Shown piece by piece: positions 1 through 11,199 of a stretch of 64,000 bases of DNA (position 1 is its first letter; every line of letters begins with the position of its first letter). The notes under the pieces are model-generated. The model saw nothing but the letters and a program-made list of their open reading frames with translations, was not told the DNA's origin and searched no databases. Source of the stretch: Ochotona curzoniae (taxonomy: Eukaryota; Chordata; Mammalia; Lagomorpha; Ochotonidae). Where the stretch lies: positions 6,572,001 through 6,636,000 of the forward strand of contig NW_024467120.1 of assembly GCF_017591425.1 (NCBI RefSeq), given 5' to 3'. The position numbers were made by a program, and so were the translations under genes.

Positions 1-295
1 GCAGGCTTTCCTGGAAGCACAGGCATTTTTTCACCCAAAAGTCTCTTTCCCACACTGCTAATATTTCATACTTGACATCAAAAAATTGAAAGCATCAAAG
101 AGAACAGTCAAGATGTGAAACTATTATGTTCAAACTTTAACTCATAATGGCTCTTAATCTTTAAAAACTAATGTTAGTTCCAGAATAAGTTTGCCTTCTA
201 ACATTGAGCTGTATCCCAACTGAAAGAAAACTACACAATGGTTACTTAACAGATCTATATGGAATGTGATTTTTTTTTCAGACCTAAAATCACTT

Positions 296-650
296 ACTAC
301 AAAGATTTATTTATTTGAAAATCGGAGCTACAGAAGGAAGGAGGGAGGACAGAAGGAGGGAATGAAGAAGACAGACACACACACAGAGAAAAATCTTCCA
401 TCCACAGGTTCACTCCCTAGATGACCATAACAGCCAAGGCTAGGCTAGACCCAAGCCAGTAACTAGGAACTTCATCTAGGTTTCCTATATAGGTGCAGGT
501 TCCCAGGGACTTTGGTCAGCCTCTGCTGCAAACCAGGCACATTAGCACGGTACTAGATTAGACATGGAGCAGTCAGGAGTCAAACCAGTGTCCATATGGG
601 ATGCTCATATCCCAGACTGTGACTGTATTCACTACACCATAATGCCAGTC
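296..650 (-). mobile_element. C-type SINE, older copy
   Basis: Reverse-strand SINE: an AAGATTTATTTATTTGAAA start (the reversed tail), a purine-rich block, then a TTCACTCCCTAGATG-like segment and a head ending near 650. It is flanked by a perfect 13-bp target-site duplication, CCTAAAATCACTT, at 283-295 and 651-663. Divergence from the young copies marks an older subfamily. It is non-coding and was presumably mobilised by L1. Confidence 0.9.
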
Positions 651-663
651 CCTAAAATCACTT

Positions 664-1660
664 CCAATGAGGGTACAGAAGGTGGAAAAAACTAAAACCT
701 CATGCACAACCATGAAAAGCAATCACTGAATGTCAAAATTCAACAAAGTACAATCCTGCCCTTCTTGTTGAGGTGGAAAAAGGCCATGTATTTTTGTTCA
801 TTTTAACAAATACAAATTCAGTTTCATTTCTCTTTCTCAACGGAGTGTTGTGTTATTGTTTTGATGGACATTCTCAAACAGCTCAAATGCACATTTTATT
901 TCTAACAGTGCTTAGAAAACTGGAACCTAATTCTTCACTCCTTTTATTCCCTTATAGCAATATTCATTCCATTCTACCGACCCCACACATCCAGAAACCT
1001 CCAACTGCAACATTGTATGTGTGGCCAGTAACTCTTCTTATTCTCTCCAAACCTGAAGCTATACACAATACAATTTTGTTTGCATTCTATATATTTTTAA
1101 AAGAACGTACTTGTCATCTCCATGTTGTTTGAGACTGACAAGTGTCATTTTTTCATCCCAACTGGACCCTTCAACTATCATAATTGGGGTCAACAAGAGA
1201 AGAAATAACAAACACTCTTTTGCTACAAAATAGAAACTTTCCAGGTGGTAGATTTTTCAAAAGAAAAGTCAATCATAATCCCAGAACAACACAAAAGGGT
1301 AAACCTGCATGAAAAAGGAATAAACGCAACTTTTGAAAATGCAGAACAATGTCCATGCTTTTAAGCAGTAAGACACAAAGCAGGAAACAGAGCGTGTACA
1401 TTTTATTTTAGTTTTACCTATCCAATGCTTTATTTTAATTATGTTTATTTCAAAAATTCAATCATTTTAACATTTTATATAATTCAGTTAGCAAATAAAC
1501 ATATATACACATACATATATATTCTGTTTTTTCTTGAAATAGTTATTAATATCACATGAGATTCACAATGATCATAAAATAATCAAGGAATTGATCATCT
1601 ATCATTACACAGATGGTTTAATTCAGTGAAAACAATATATACTTCTATATATACCAGATA
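664..1660. other. AT-rich unique sequence, no feature recognised
   Basis: No repeat family or gene is recognised. A 119-codon open frame (773-1132, plus) has no known motif and no coding-like composition, so it is treated as chance. The part from 1390 to 1560 is very AT-rich. Confidence 0.5.
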
Positions 1661-1675
1661 AGATGACAAGCACAG

Positions 1676-2009
1676 GGCGCAGCACAATAACCTAGCAGGT
1701 AATGTCTTCACTTTGCATGCACCTGGATCCTCTGTGGGCACCAGTTCTAATCCCAGCAGCCTTGATTCCCATCCAGCTCCCTGTTTGTGGCCTGGGATAG
1801 CAATCGAGGGTGGCCCAAACCCTTGGGATCCTGCACCAATGTGGAAAACCCGGAGGATGTTCCTGGCTCCTGGCTTTGCATCAGCACAGCTCCAGCCATT
1901 GCAGTCACATGGAGAGTAGGTCTACAGACGAAAGATCTTCCTCTCTGTCTCTCCTCCCCTCTGTAAATCTGACTTCCCAATAAAAATAAAATAAAAATTT
2001 TTTTTAAAA
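1676..2009 (+). mobile_element. C-type SINE
   Basis: Forward SINE with CAGTTCTAATCCCAGCAGCC (B-box region), the CATCCAGCTCCCTG core and a CCCAATAAAAATAAAAT tail. The target-site duplication AGATGACAAGCACAG (15 bp, perfect) lies at 1661-1675 and 2010-2024. The head is diverged, so the copy is of moderate age. Confidence 0.93.
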
Positions 2010-2044
2010 AGATGACAAGCACAGTTTTCATATTCTTTCTATGT

Positions 2045-3310
2045 TAACTTCCATAAATGAGAGAAAATACGAGGACATTGTCATCCTGGGTCTGGTTTAT
2101 TTCACTTCACACAGTGAGCTCCAGTTCCTCTCATTTTTGGGCAAATGTAAGGATTTTTGTTCTTTTTATGCCTGAGTAATATTCCATTGTGAATATATGC
2201 CACACTTTCTTTATGCAATCATGACTTGATGGACATCTAGGTTGATTCCACATCTTTGCTATCGTGTATGGAGCAGTAACATACATGGGAGTTCAGATAC
2301 CTCTTTCATATGCTGATTTCATTTTTTTTGGATCTGTTCCCAGGAGTGGAGTAGCTGGATTACCTAGTAGATCTAGTTTCAGTTTTCCTAGCATATCCTT
2401 TTCTTTACAGTCCCTCCAGCATTTGTTCTGCTTTGGCTTCTGACTAACAGCTGCTCTAACTGAAGTGAGATAAAACCTTGACTGTGGCTTTTATTTGTAT
2501 TTAGCTGACGGCTAGTGATCCTGAGCATTTTTTCATGTGTCTGTTGGCCATTTGCATCTCATCTTTTGAAAACTGTATATTCATATCCTTTGCCCAGTAC
2601 CTAATTAGAATGCTTTGTGGTGAATTTCTTGAACTCCTTCTATAGTCTGGATATTAATCTCTTATCAGATACATAAGTTGCAAATATTTCCTCCTGTTCT
2701 GGCAGTTGTCTCTTTGTTTCGTTTCCTGTACAGTGTCTTGCTAGGTGTAATCCCATTTGTCTATTTTTGCTCCAGGGTTGTATATTAAAAGACAAATAAA
2801 CAAAAATCATTGCCTAGGGAAATTCTTTCTAGTGTATCTCCAATGTCTTCCTCTAATAATTTGATGGTTTCAGGTATAAGTTGTTTTTTTAAATGACTTA
2901 TTTTATTTTTATTGGAAAGTCAGATTTACAGAGAGGAGGAGAGACAGAGAGGAATCTCTTCTGTCTGCTGACTCACTCCCCAAGCAGACACAATGGCTGA
3001 AACTGTGCTTATCCAAAACCAGGTCTTTTCCAGGTCTCCCACGCAGGTGCAGGATCTGGAAGTTTTGGGCCATCCTCAACTGCTTTCCCAGGCCACAAGC
3101 AGGCAGCTGGATGAGAAGTGAGGATGCAGGGATTAGAACAGGCACCCATATGGGATCCAGGTACATGCAAGGCTAGGATTTTATCCAATAGGCTACACCA
3201 CTAGGCCCTTTAGGTATAAATTTTAATCTCTGATTCATTTTGAGCTGATTTTTTGCAAAGGATGTAAAGTAGGGATCTTACTTCAACCTTTTATATGTGG
3301 AAATTAGAGG
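2045..3310 (-). mobile_element. LINE-1 3' fragment (L1M-like), split by a SINE
   Basis: Read on the plus strand this matches the antisense of the ORF2 end and 3' region of old mammalian L1. Landmarks are the GAGTAATATTCCATTGTG block (about 2173), GGACATCTAGGTTGATTCCA (about 2232), CATTTTTTCATGTGTCTGTTGGCC (about 2526) and the TGTAATCCCATTTGTCTATTTTTGC block (about 2746). A SINE at 2881-3211 interrupts it and the match resumes to about 3310. Many substitutions show that it is not functional. Confidence 0.85.
2881..3211 (-). mobile_element. C-type SINE nested in L1
   Basis: Reverse-strand copy from a T-rich start through TTATTGGAAAGTCAGATTTACAGAGAGG to a CACTAGGCCC head end. A short target duplication (AGGTATAA at 2872-2879 and 3212-3219) flanks it. 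It sits inside the older L1 at 2045-3310, so it is the younger of the two. Confidence 0.9.
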
Positions 3311-3319
3311 GAATATGTT

Positions 3320-3795
3320 TAGTAGATAAAAAATGAGTATTCCAATGTCCACTCTCTTAATCACAATAATAAAAAATGTAACATCAACATATCATTTTTC
3401 ATTGATAATACCCAATATTAATTAATATAAGGTAAAGCTGAAATTCTCACAATGGTGGTATTACATTAATTTACCCAATTCATAGAAAAGCAGTTGTATA
3501 ATGTTTCAAGGTTCTTTAAAATGTTTGTTTCATTAATCCTGAAAATCCTGCACAGAAAATAATTGCATTAGTTTAAAAAAAAAACAAACTCTAAGAATAT
3601 ATTGGTGCTTATATGGATTTCAATAGCAAAATACTGAAAATATTCTACATGTTTTTGGCATATTTAGTAGACTATACAACCACTAAAAATTACACGGTAT
3701 ATGCTAAGAGCTTGAAATAATGTAAGGAAATGGTAACAGATACTATTTAGAAAAGGAAAAAGAGAATTCAAATTCTAATTGTTCTACTCTCACGT
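3320..3795. other. AT-rich sequence, nothing recognised
   Basis: This stretch contains A runs and no confident repeat or open frame. It may be degraded L1, but I cannot support that. Confidence 0.4.
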
Positions 3796-3812
3796 AAGAG
3801 ACGGTTGATTTT

Positions 3813-4132
3813 TTTTTTTTATTTTTTTTTTTTATTGGAAAGGCAGATATACAGAGAGGAGAGAGAGAGAGGAAGATCTTCCGTCCAATGATTCACTCCC
3901 CAAGTGAGCGCAACGGGCCGATACTATGCCGATCCGAAGCCAGGAGCCTCTTCCGGGTCTCCCACGCGGGTGCAGGTTCCCAAAGCTTTGGGCGGTCCTC
4001 GACTGCTTTCCCAGGCCACGGGCAGGGAGCTGGAAGGGAAGCGGGGCTGCCGGGATTAGAACCGGCGCCCATATGGGATCCCGGGCGTGCAAGGCGAGGA
4101 CCTTTAACCACTTGCGCCACCGCGCCGGGCCC
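3813..4132 (-). mobile_element. Young C-type SINE, full length
   Basis: Nearly intact reverse-strand copy with a long T tract (3811-3833), the conserved body and a CpG-rich head ending GCGCCACCGCGCCGGGCCC. The target duplication AAGAGACGGTTGATTTT (17 bp, perfect) lies at 3796-3812 and 4133-4149. Retained CpGs and the perfect duplication indicate recent insertion. The internal RNA polymerase III promoter would read leftward. It is useful as a reference copy for the family. Confidence 0.96.
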
Positions 4133-4449
4133 AAGAGACGGTTGATTTTAGAAAGATGCTTTCTTGAGGGGGGGGTCCTTCCTACTTTAACTTAATGTAA
4201 GCATCCGATCTCATATATAATATCAAAATGTCTTTATGAATGCAATAAATGCGCATAATTATGATTATTCACAGATTTTAAGAGCAGTAAAATGATCATC
4301 TTTTTTTCTTGCCATTTTTAACATTTAAATTATTAACAAGCGTATGTGTTTATTCTGAAATTGGGGAAAATATATAGGTTTTTAAAACTAAAACTTTTGA
4401 TTTGTCTTTTTTAGATAGATGAAGTCTATCTAAATATTTATTTCTCAGG

Positions 4450-4665
4450 AGGGAAATATTTGTATTTAACCATGTGCCAGCACTACACTAAGCAATTGGT
4501 CACATCTCATTTAATCTTTTATGATGACCCTGAAAAATAGATATTCATTCCATTTCTATGTTTGAAAAACCCAGGCTCAAAAGTGTAAGCATCTTGCCCA
4601 AAGTCAATCAGCTAATACAAACTAGGACTTCACTTTGAATACCATATGATCTCCACGGCATTACC
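4450..4665 (+). repeat. MIR SINE
   Basis: The sequence follows the MIR pattern: CATGTGCCAGCACTACACTAAGC, then CACATCTCATTTAATC, then a GAAAAACCCAGGCTCAAAAGTG stretch and CTTGCCCAAAGTCAATCAGCTAATA. MIR is an ancient tRNA-derived mammalian SINE. This copy is diverged but nearly full length. Confidence 0.8.
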
Positions 4666-5280
4666 AATACTAGACAAGCCCAAAATGTCTCCCTTCCAGG
4701 CTAAATCATTTATTCAGCAGAAACAATGAATGATGGATTTAATGATTTAAGGAATAAGATTAATGCTGTGCTTTTAATTTAAGCTTCCGCATTGCCTTTA
4801 TTTGTTTGTTCATTTAGAGGTTTTAAGAGCAGGAAAAAATCCAAAAGAAAGAAATTCAAAGTCAGCCTGCATTGTTTCAGTTCCTCAAATGACAACAATT
4901 AGCAATCTGTGGAAATGATTATCAACCATATTTGATAGCACATGCCTAGGTCTGGTCATAGCACCCCGGGCTGCATGATTTGTATATCTCTAATCATACA
5001 GGAAAAAGTACTTGGAATCTGCTCTTCAGACTTCTGCTTCAGCATTTTGTGGTTGGTCTGAAAAGACTGGACAAAGCACCGTTTTCAAAGCAGGGTTCAA
5101 TGCCCGAGTTCCTTCATCTTAGACTGGCACAATTCATCAGAAACACTTTTCCTGGGGAGGTTTCAGGCAGTTTTGTTATTTCCTTTAGCTGTTGTCTGTA
5201 TCCCATGCTTCTTTCTTTCAGGCCTGCAGAGAAAGCATTGTAAGCACCTCCCTCACTTTTAGGGAAAAGCTGCCCAGGAG

Positions 5281-5925
5281 ATGAGGTGGACATTTTGGTG
5301 GAGCAGTTAAGAAACTATTTGGCAAGACTGCATCCCATAATAGAGTGCCTAGTAGGAATCCTGGCACCACCTTCAATTTCAGCTTCCTGCTAAGGCACAC
5401 GCAGAGGCAGCGGGTGAGAGATCTAGCACTTGGCTTTCTGCCACCCACATGGAGTTCTGCATTGAATTCTTTTTTTTTTTTTTAATATTTGTTTTATTTT
5501 TATTGGAAAGGCAGATATACAGAGAGAGGAGAGACAAAGAGGAAGATCTTTCGTCTGATGATTCACTCCCTAGGCGGCCGCAATGGCTGAAGCTGAGCCA
5601 ATCCGAAGCCAGGAGCCTCTTCCTGGTCTCCAGCCCTTTCCGGGTCTCCCACGCGGGTGCAGGGTCCTAAAGCTTTGGGCCGTCCTCGACTGCTTTCCCG
5701 GACCACAGACAGGGAGTTGAATGGGAAGCGGGGCTGCCGGGATTAGAACCGGCGCCCATAAAGGCTAGAACCTTAACCACTGAGCCATTGCGCCGGGCCC
5801 TTGCATTGAATTCTTGACACAGCCCCAGCTTGTGGCCATTGGTGAAATACATCAGCAAATCAGAAATCATTCGCTCTTTCTCTGCCTCTGCTTTTCAAAT
5901 AAAATAAACATAATAAATATTTATA
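5281..5925 (+). mobile_element. Older C-type SINE interrupted by a younger SINE
   Basis: Left part at 5281-5471 (GGTGGAGCAGTTAAGAAACT, ATAGAGTGCCTAGTAGGA, AGCTTCCTGCTAA) and right part at 5816-5925 (GCTTGTGGCCATTGG, CTCTGCTTTTCAAATAAAATAA) form one forward SINE. An imperfect target duplication AAAAGCTGCCCAGGAG / AAAAGCTATCCAGGAG lies at 5265-5280 and 5926-5941. The inserted SINE occupies 5472-5801. Confidence 0.85.
5472..5801 (-). mobile_element. Young C-type SINE nested in an older SINE
   Basis: Reverse-strand CpG-containing copy ending in GCGCCGGGCCC. The target duplication TGCATTGAATTCTT lies at 5458-5471 and 5802-5815. Two internal changes stand out. A short duplication of the GGTCTCC / GGGTCTCCC block lies near 5620-5655. 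A deletion near 5760 removes the TGGGATCCCGGGC part after GCGCCCATA. Confidence 0.94.
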
Positions 5926-5941
5926 AAAAGCTATCCAGGAG

Positions 5942-7430
5942 GGTAAAATCAAATGTGGTTGGACATTGTTTCAAGGTAGAAACTGTGCTTGAACTGGAAG
6001 CAGAATTTCATCAAGGCCTAAGAGAGGACCTCATTCTTTTCTCTTCTCTCCACTCTTAAAATTAACAAGAACATAGCTCATCCCACTCCACTCACAAACC
6101 TTCCATTGACAATGGAGACAAAAAGATTATCTTGCAACAGAGAAGTCTGTTTTAATCTTTACATGCATGGGTGTTTTTATATTTTCCTCTTTCATCTTTG
6201 CTTCACTGTGCTACAAATTATACTACTTCTGTTCCTTCAGTGCATTACGCTGGCATGTTGCTACATCCCAGCTCTCCATGTGGGTTCCAGCATCAAAGCT
6301 TTGGGCCAATTTTATTTCATTTGAATTTGCTGTCAGAACAATGTCTTTATTCCTTAATGCCCTTCTCAAATCACCTCTCAGGTGGTTTGATAGAAGCAGC
6401 ATGCATAGAAAATATCTTTTTTAAGAAAAATGTCCATGTTATTTCTTTTGCTTTACCCTGTGAATAATAAATGTACAATGCACTTAGTACAACTTTCCGA
6501 GTTCCATTTTTAATGTGAAAAGTAACTTTTACTTAAATATGCCTTGGACAACTCATGTGCTCTCCTTCTGTGTAAGGGATTTTTGTCAGAGGGAGGGTAA
6601 TTTATTCAAATTCCTGGTCCATGATAAGCATTTTCACAATATCATTTGTTTTAGACTGTCAGATGACATCTAGATTGATTTCACTGTGTACAAGAGTCTC
6701 ACAGAACAAAGACTGAAGTTTGTTTAGGGAGCAGACAAGGCGGAAGAATTCCATCCCGTCAAATTTACATAAGAACAATGAGGGTGGACTCGGAATTCCA
6801 CCATCCCACCTAATCACAGTGTGGCTGTGCAGTGCTCACAATGAAACGCCTTTTCTCAGTGTATGCACGGTAGGAAGCAAAAGGGAAGCGAGAACAGACA
6901 GTAAGGAGAAATTGTAGCTAGCTAGCTGGAGGCAGGGAGGGACCAATCCAGTTTGTCACATTAAGGATTGTAAAGAATCCATCTCAAAGTGACATTGATG
7001 TTGCAGGTTTAGTGCAGACATGGGCAGATGGCAGCTAAGCCCATACGTAAACAGGGAATTCAACCCCAGAGAGTTTTGGGAGAAGGCGAGCAGATGCAGC
7101 GAGCGGGCCACCTTTGAGAGGCTGTCTGTGAGGAAGTGGCAGAGCTATCCCACCTTCACCATTCTCTTTGATCATGAAGTTATCCATTTTCAGCTACTTT
7201 AACCATTTGGGAGCTGGCCTCTGCAGGTCCAGTCAGTTGGATGCTGAAGACGGTGAAGAGTTGTGCACCTCTGGAGTTCACTGACTTGACAAGAGGGCAT
7301 TCCTAAAGAAGTGTGAGCCTGGCTAACATATACTTCCGCATCCTCATGGCTGCCTGCTCCTCTTGTGCCCATCAGCGTCACACAAGGAAGTGCACCCTCA
7401 AACTCTCCCCAATCCCGTTGTCCTTCGTCA
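5942..7430. other. Unique sequence, no feature recognised
   Basis: Several short open frames occur (for example near 6106-6467 in three frames), none with recognisable motifs. A short TAGC repeat (TAGCTAGCTAGCTGG) lies at about 6916. No exon could be supported. Confidence 0.4.
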
Positions 7431-7595
7431 TGCATATCCTGATGAACAGTTACTTCCTGTGTTCGGTTTTGTCTTTTTCCCTAAACGATAAACCTCATGA
7501 GACCTCTTCTTCTCCACTATATTGCTACTGATAAACAACCCCCTTGGCATGTAACAGGGCCTTAGTAAGTATGTGTGGAATGAATGGAAGGATAA
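7430..7595 (+). repeat. LINE-2 3' end fragment
   Basis: The segment TTGGCATGTAACAGGGCCTTAGTAAGTATGTGTGGAATGAATGG matches the L2 end pattern (CCTGGCACATAGTAGGCGCTCAATAAATGTTTGTTGAATGAATG). It is an ancient, inactive mammalian repeat. The left boundary is soft. Confidence 0.65.
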
Positions 7596-7599
7596 ATGA

Positions 7600-8740
7600 T
7601 TGCATGTATGAGAGAGCATGAATCAAAAAGATGTGCTTCCAAGGACTGTAATATAGAATGCTATCTTACAGATCTGTGATTTTGCATTGATTCTTAGACT
7701 TTCTCCTAGTGTAACATCTATGAAACAACATGGATCTTACAATTAATGAAATCTTAAAATACAATTAACAGCTTTCCATTCTTAACAGGTTATAACGGTG
7801 CACCCTGCAATTACCAGTGCCTATAAAGAGTTATAATCACAAACCATGATCAATATCAAGATAAATAATACATACAGAGATACTGTCATTCACAAGCTTC
7901 CCAGGGTTCCTTCACATTGAAGCATTTCAAACGTTGTATGAAAATCACCTTGCTAAAATACAATTTGTTCAGAGGAATTTAATCTCTTAAGGCCTGCCAG
8001 TGTTTACAACACAGGTGATCCTCTGCCCTTACTTTGATAAATATTTCATACAACAAAGGTTTTCAAATGCCTCTCCATCTTTAGCAAAAGAAGCCTGGAA
8101 AGGCTCCAACAATTATTAACAAATTACTGCAGATCTGATCGTCAGAACAGAATGATCCAGGCAGATGCAGAACCTTCAGTCATTCATTCTGTTCCTTCAA
8201 GACACATATTGTAGCAACTGTCAAGCACCTCCACTGATGGAGAGAGCTAGAAAATGCACCTGCCTTTCAGAATGCATGGTGTCCTGCAGTCACATCATGA
8301 TTGTCGGACCAAAGGAAGATATCCCAGACTAACCACAGTAACAGTTGGGTGGCTTTCCAGAAGGATTTGGGTGGATTTAGCAGTCCTCAGGTGAACAAAA
8401 GGCTGATAATGAGGGCATTCTAAATAGGAGGAATAACATATGCAAGTAGGTAGATATAAATGTCACCTCAAATCCCTTTTGGAGGCAGACAGTCAATCAA
8501 CAGTTACAAGTGAGAATATTAATACCATTTTCTTTTGTAAAAAAAAAAGCCTTCATTTATTAAATCAGGTATTCTGCAACCATGTAATAGTTTCCCTAAA
8601 ACTATGCATGAAAAATGAGAAAAACACTTGTGGAAGGAGTTTCCAATAAGGCACTCAGTTGTTTTTCCCTCCTGGACTTGTGACTGTGTGCAATCTGTAC
8701 CCTTGAGTGTGGGGTGTTCCTAGTGATTCGTTTATTGTTA
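7600..8740. other. Unique sequence, no feature recognised
   Basis: Nothing in this stretch could be assigned to a gene or repeat family on either strand. Confidence 0.4.
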
Positions 8741-9056
8741 AAAAGATACATTTGTTTATCTGAAAGGCAGGGTTACACAGAGGAAGGGACAGATTTTCCC
8801 ATCCACTGGTTGATTCCCAAAATGGACACCAACAGCTAGGACTGGTCCAAGCTGAAGTCAGGAGCCTCAAACTCCATCCATGCTTCCCTCAAGAGTATCA
8901 GGAGCACAGGAACTTTGACCATTTTCTGCTGCATTTTCAGACACATTAACAGGGATATGATCTGGAAATAGAGTAGAAAAACTTGAGCCAGTACTACCAT
9001 ACAAGATTCTAGCATTAGAAGCAGCAGGTCAACCTTTGTACCACAATGCCAGCCCC
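8741..9056 (-). mobile_element. C-type SINE, older copy
   Basis: Reverse-strand copy starting AAAAAGATACATTTGTTTATCTGAAAGGC and ending TACCACAATGCCAGCCCC. It is of the diverged class with TTTATCTGAAAGG rather than TTTTTATTGGAAAGG. No clear target duplication survives. Confidence 0.85.
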
Positions 9057-9239
9057 ATTGATTGGCTTTTCACAAATGGAAAGCCACAGATGTAAGGCCA
9101 CAGATGAGACTGTCAAGGTCTGATTCCAAAATGACTGACTTTCAATGTTACATATTGCCTTGCTTTCCATTCACTAGCACTGAATAAATCAGCTGCCATA
9201 CTGTGCGCAATCCTATTGAAACCCACACACAACAGTCTG

Positions 9240-9440
9240 CAAGAAACATGAATCGATTATCATGAAGCAGCTCTACCCGACACTCCCCAAGTCAAGGTTT
9301 CAGAAAAGACCCCAGTTTGACTACGCCCTCATGAAAGAATGGGAAATAAATTTCAGATCTACAGAATGTCTGAAGTAATAAATGTTTTAAGCAGCTAAGT
9401 TTAGAGTAATCTATGACACAGCAATAAATAATCCAACACT
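9240..9440 (+). repeat. Possible MaLR-like LTR 3' end
   Basis: TTTTAAGCAGCTAAGTTTAGAGTAATCTATGACACAGCAATAAATAATCCAACAC resembles the terminal part of MaLR-type LTRs (TAAGCCACTAAGTTTTGG, then ACACAGCAATAGATAAC). Only this end is convincing and the upstream boundary is a guess. Confidence 0.4.
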
Positions 9441-9469
9441 CTTTGCAGGGGTTCATTTTACATTGGTCT

Positions 9470-9610
9470 CAATACCTAGAGAGGGTAAATATTTTACCCC
9501 ATTTTATAGATAAAGCAACTGAATCCAAAGACTTGGTGACTTGAAAAAGCATTGGATCCAGCCTCCTAGCTCATCTCTTTCAATCACATTTGCCATAGCA
9601 CATGAAAAGT
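9470..9610 (+). repeat. MIR SINE fragment
   Basis: ACCCCATTTTATAGATAAAGCAACTGAATCCAAAGACTTGGTGACTTG follows the MIR core-to-3' pattern CCCCATTTTACAGATGAGGAAACTGAG. Ancient and partial. Confidence 0.65.
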
Positions 9611-10080
9611 TAGGAATCTGCAGAACTGGGCCCCCTTCTAACTCTACCTGAACACTACATAAGTCCCTGAGTAGCTTGACTAACCCATCAGGATGTTAAA
9701 TTCTTTGCGAACACAATGGCATGATTGATTTTGGGATCACCAACTCTGTCTTTGTTCAAAATTTCCCCATTTTCAAAATAAAGATGAGATGATATAACTA
9801 AAATTATTTTTGATGGTTAGGGTTTCATGAAAAAATTTGCCTGTCTGTCAGCTTCCTTCCGTTTCTGTCCACTGCTCCTGGGTTAATCACCCACATGGCT
9901 CTTTCTGCCCTTACCACCAACTTTGAGAGAAGCAGCACTTCTTCCTACGTCTGAGTTTCCTCCATGGGCATAGGCTCTTGCTATGATCTTCAGAGATCCA
10001 GCCATGACCATTTTTTAAATGGAAGGTAACATTTAGCAGGTCAATTTCTTTAGCCGATTCTGCTCAAGAGAAATCAGATA
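9610..10080. other. Unique sequence, no feature recognised
   Basis: No gene or repeat was recognised here. It flanks the candidate conserved block to its right. Confidence 0.4.
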
Positions 10081-10084
10081 GTTA

Positions 10085-10500
10085 AGCTCAGAAAATAATA
10101 ATTTTATTTTTGTGACTTTCCCCTTTTATTTAATATCTAATGCTTTGGGAAATCGCGGGCAATACCAATAAAAATCAACATAAAATATTTTGCTTGATGA
10201 CTTATTGAAAAAAATGTGCCATTACATTATCAGTTAACGGTAAGTTATAAGAAACGTGACTACCTTTATTGTAAATGATTTTAACAACCCGCACAGGAGA
10301 GAAGTGAGAGAATAAATGCACTGTGCCATTATGAATCTGTCAGTCACACATCTAAAAGACATCAGTTCCATCTCTAACAAAATTTCCTGCCACTCAGAAA
10401 TCGTGTTTAACATTAATCTGTTATTCTGATCTGTGCTCACCAGATTTTTGATGGGCAGGTGAACTTATAAAATTTTCAATACAGCCTTTTTCTGCAAAGC
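10085..10500. promoter_or_regulatory. Candidate conserved noncoding element
   Basis: This repeat-free block is rich in homeodomain-like and GATA/POU-like words (TAATAATTTTATTTTTG, CATTACATTATCAGTTAAC, TTTATTGTAAATGATTTTAAC, GCCATTATGAATC). It contains no dominant coding frame. Such composition is typical of developmental enhancers, but without an alignment this is inference only. Confidence 0.25.
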
Positions 10501-10876
10501 TGAAACTTGAAGCTAAACTTACTCTTTGGTTAAAATTAATCACAATTACCTAATGTCCATTTCCATTGTTCTTTCCACTCTCACCCGTGTTACTATGATT
10601 AAATACCTAGTGAGATACACAGAGATGCTCAAAAAACAGGGAGTCTGTAGCCAAATAACTGCTGGTTGCAAAGCCAGGAGTAAAAACTACACTAAAACAC
10701 TGTCACAAATAAGCACTAATTCTAACAACTCACAGATACAAACAGCAATGCATTTTAAGTACTTGCCTTTCCTAAGGTGTGATGAAGATGAAAAACAGAC
10801 ATTCACAACTCCATGTCCTTACAATAGAATAAAGGACTCTGTCTTTCATGCAGTAGCATTCTAAATTAAACAATTG

Positions 10877-11182
10877 TGGAGTAGGCATTTGGTGCAATGG
10901 GTCAGTGGCCACTTGGGATGGCTGCATGTTGTATCAGTGTTAGTTCCCAGTTTGGCTCTGCTTCTGGTTCCACTGCTGGCTCATGTGCACCCTGGCATGC
11001 AGCAGATGGCTCAAAAAGTTGGGTCTCTGCCCCCATATGGAAGGACTAGAGTGAATTCTGGTCTCTTGGCTTTGGCCTGGCCTACTCCTGCCCGTTGCAG
11101 GCATTTAGGGAATGAAGCAGCTGATGGAAGATCTTTCTCTATCTCTTCTCTCCCCATTCTCCACGAAAAAAGAAAAAAAAAT
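10877..11182 (+). mobile_element. C-type SINE, older copy
   Basis: Forward copy with a diverged head (GTAGGCATTTGGTGCAATGG), the GCAGATGGCTCAAAAAGTTGGGTC middle, ATTTAGGGAATGAAGCAGCTGATGG and an A-rich end. The 146-codon open frame across it is a by-product of the SINE. Confidence 0.8.
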
Positions 11183-11199
11183 TTTTTATTAGCAAAGAT

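Noticed and set aside
773..1132. 119-codon plus-strand frame near the left end
   Set aside because: No domain, no signal typical of a real exon, and AT-rich chance composition.
3832..4195. Four overlapping frames rich in Pro, Gly and Arg
   Set aside because: All are translations of the young GC-rich SINE.
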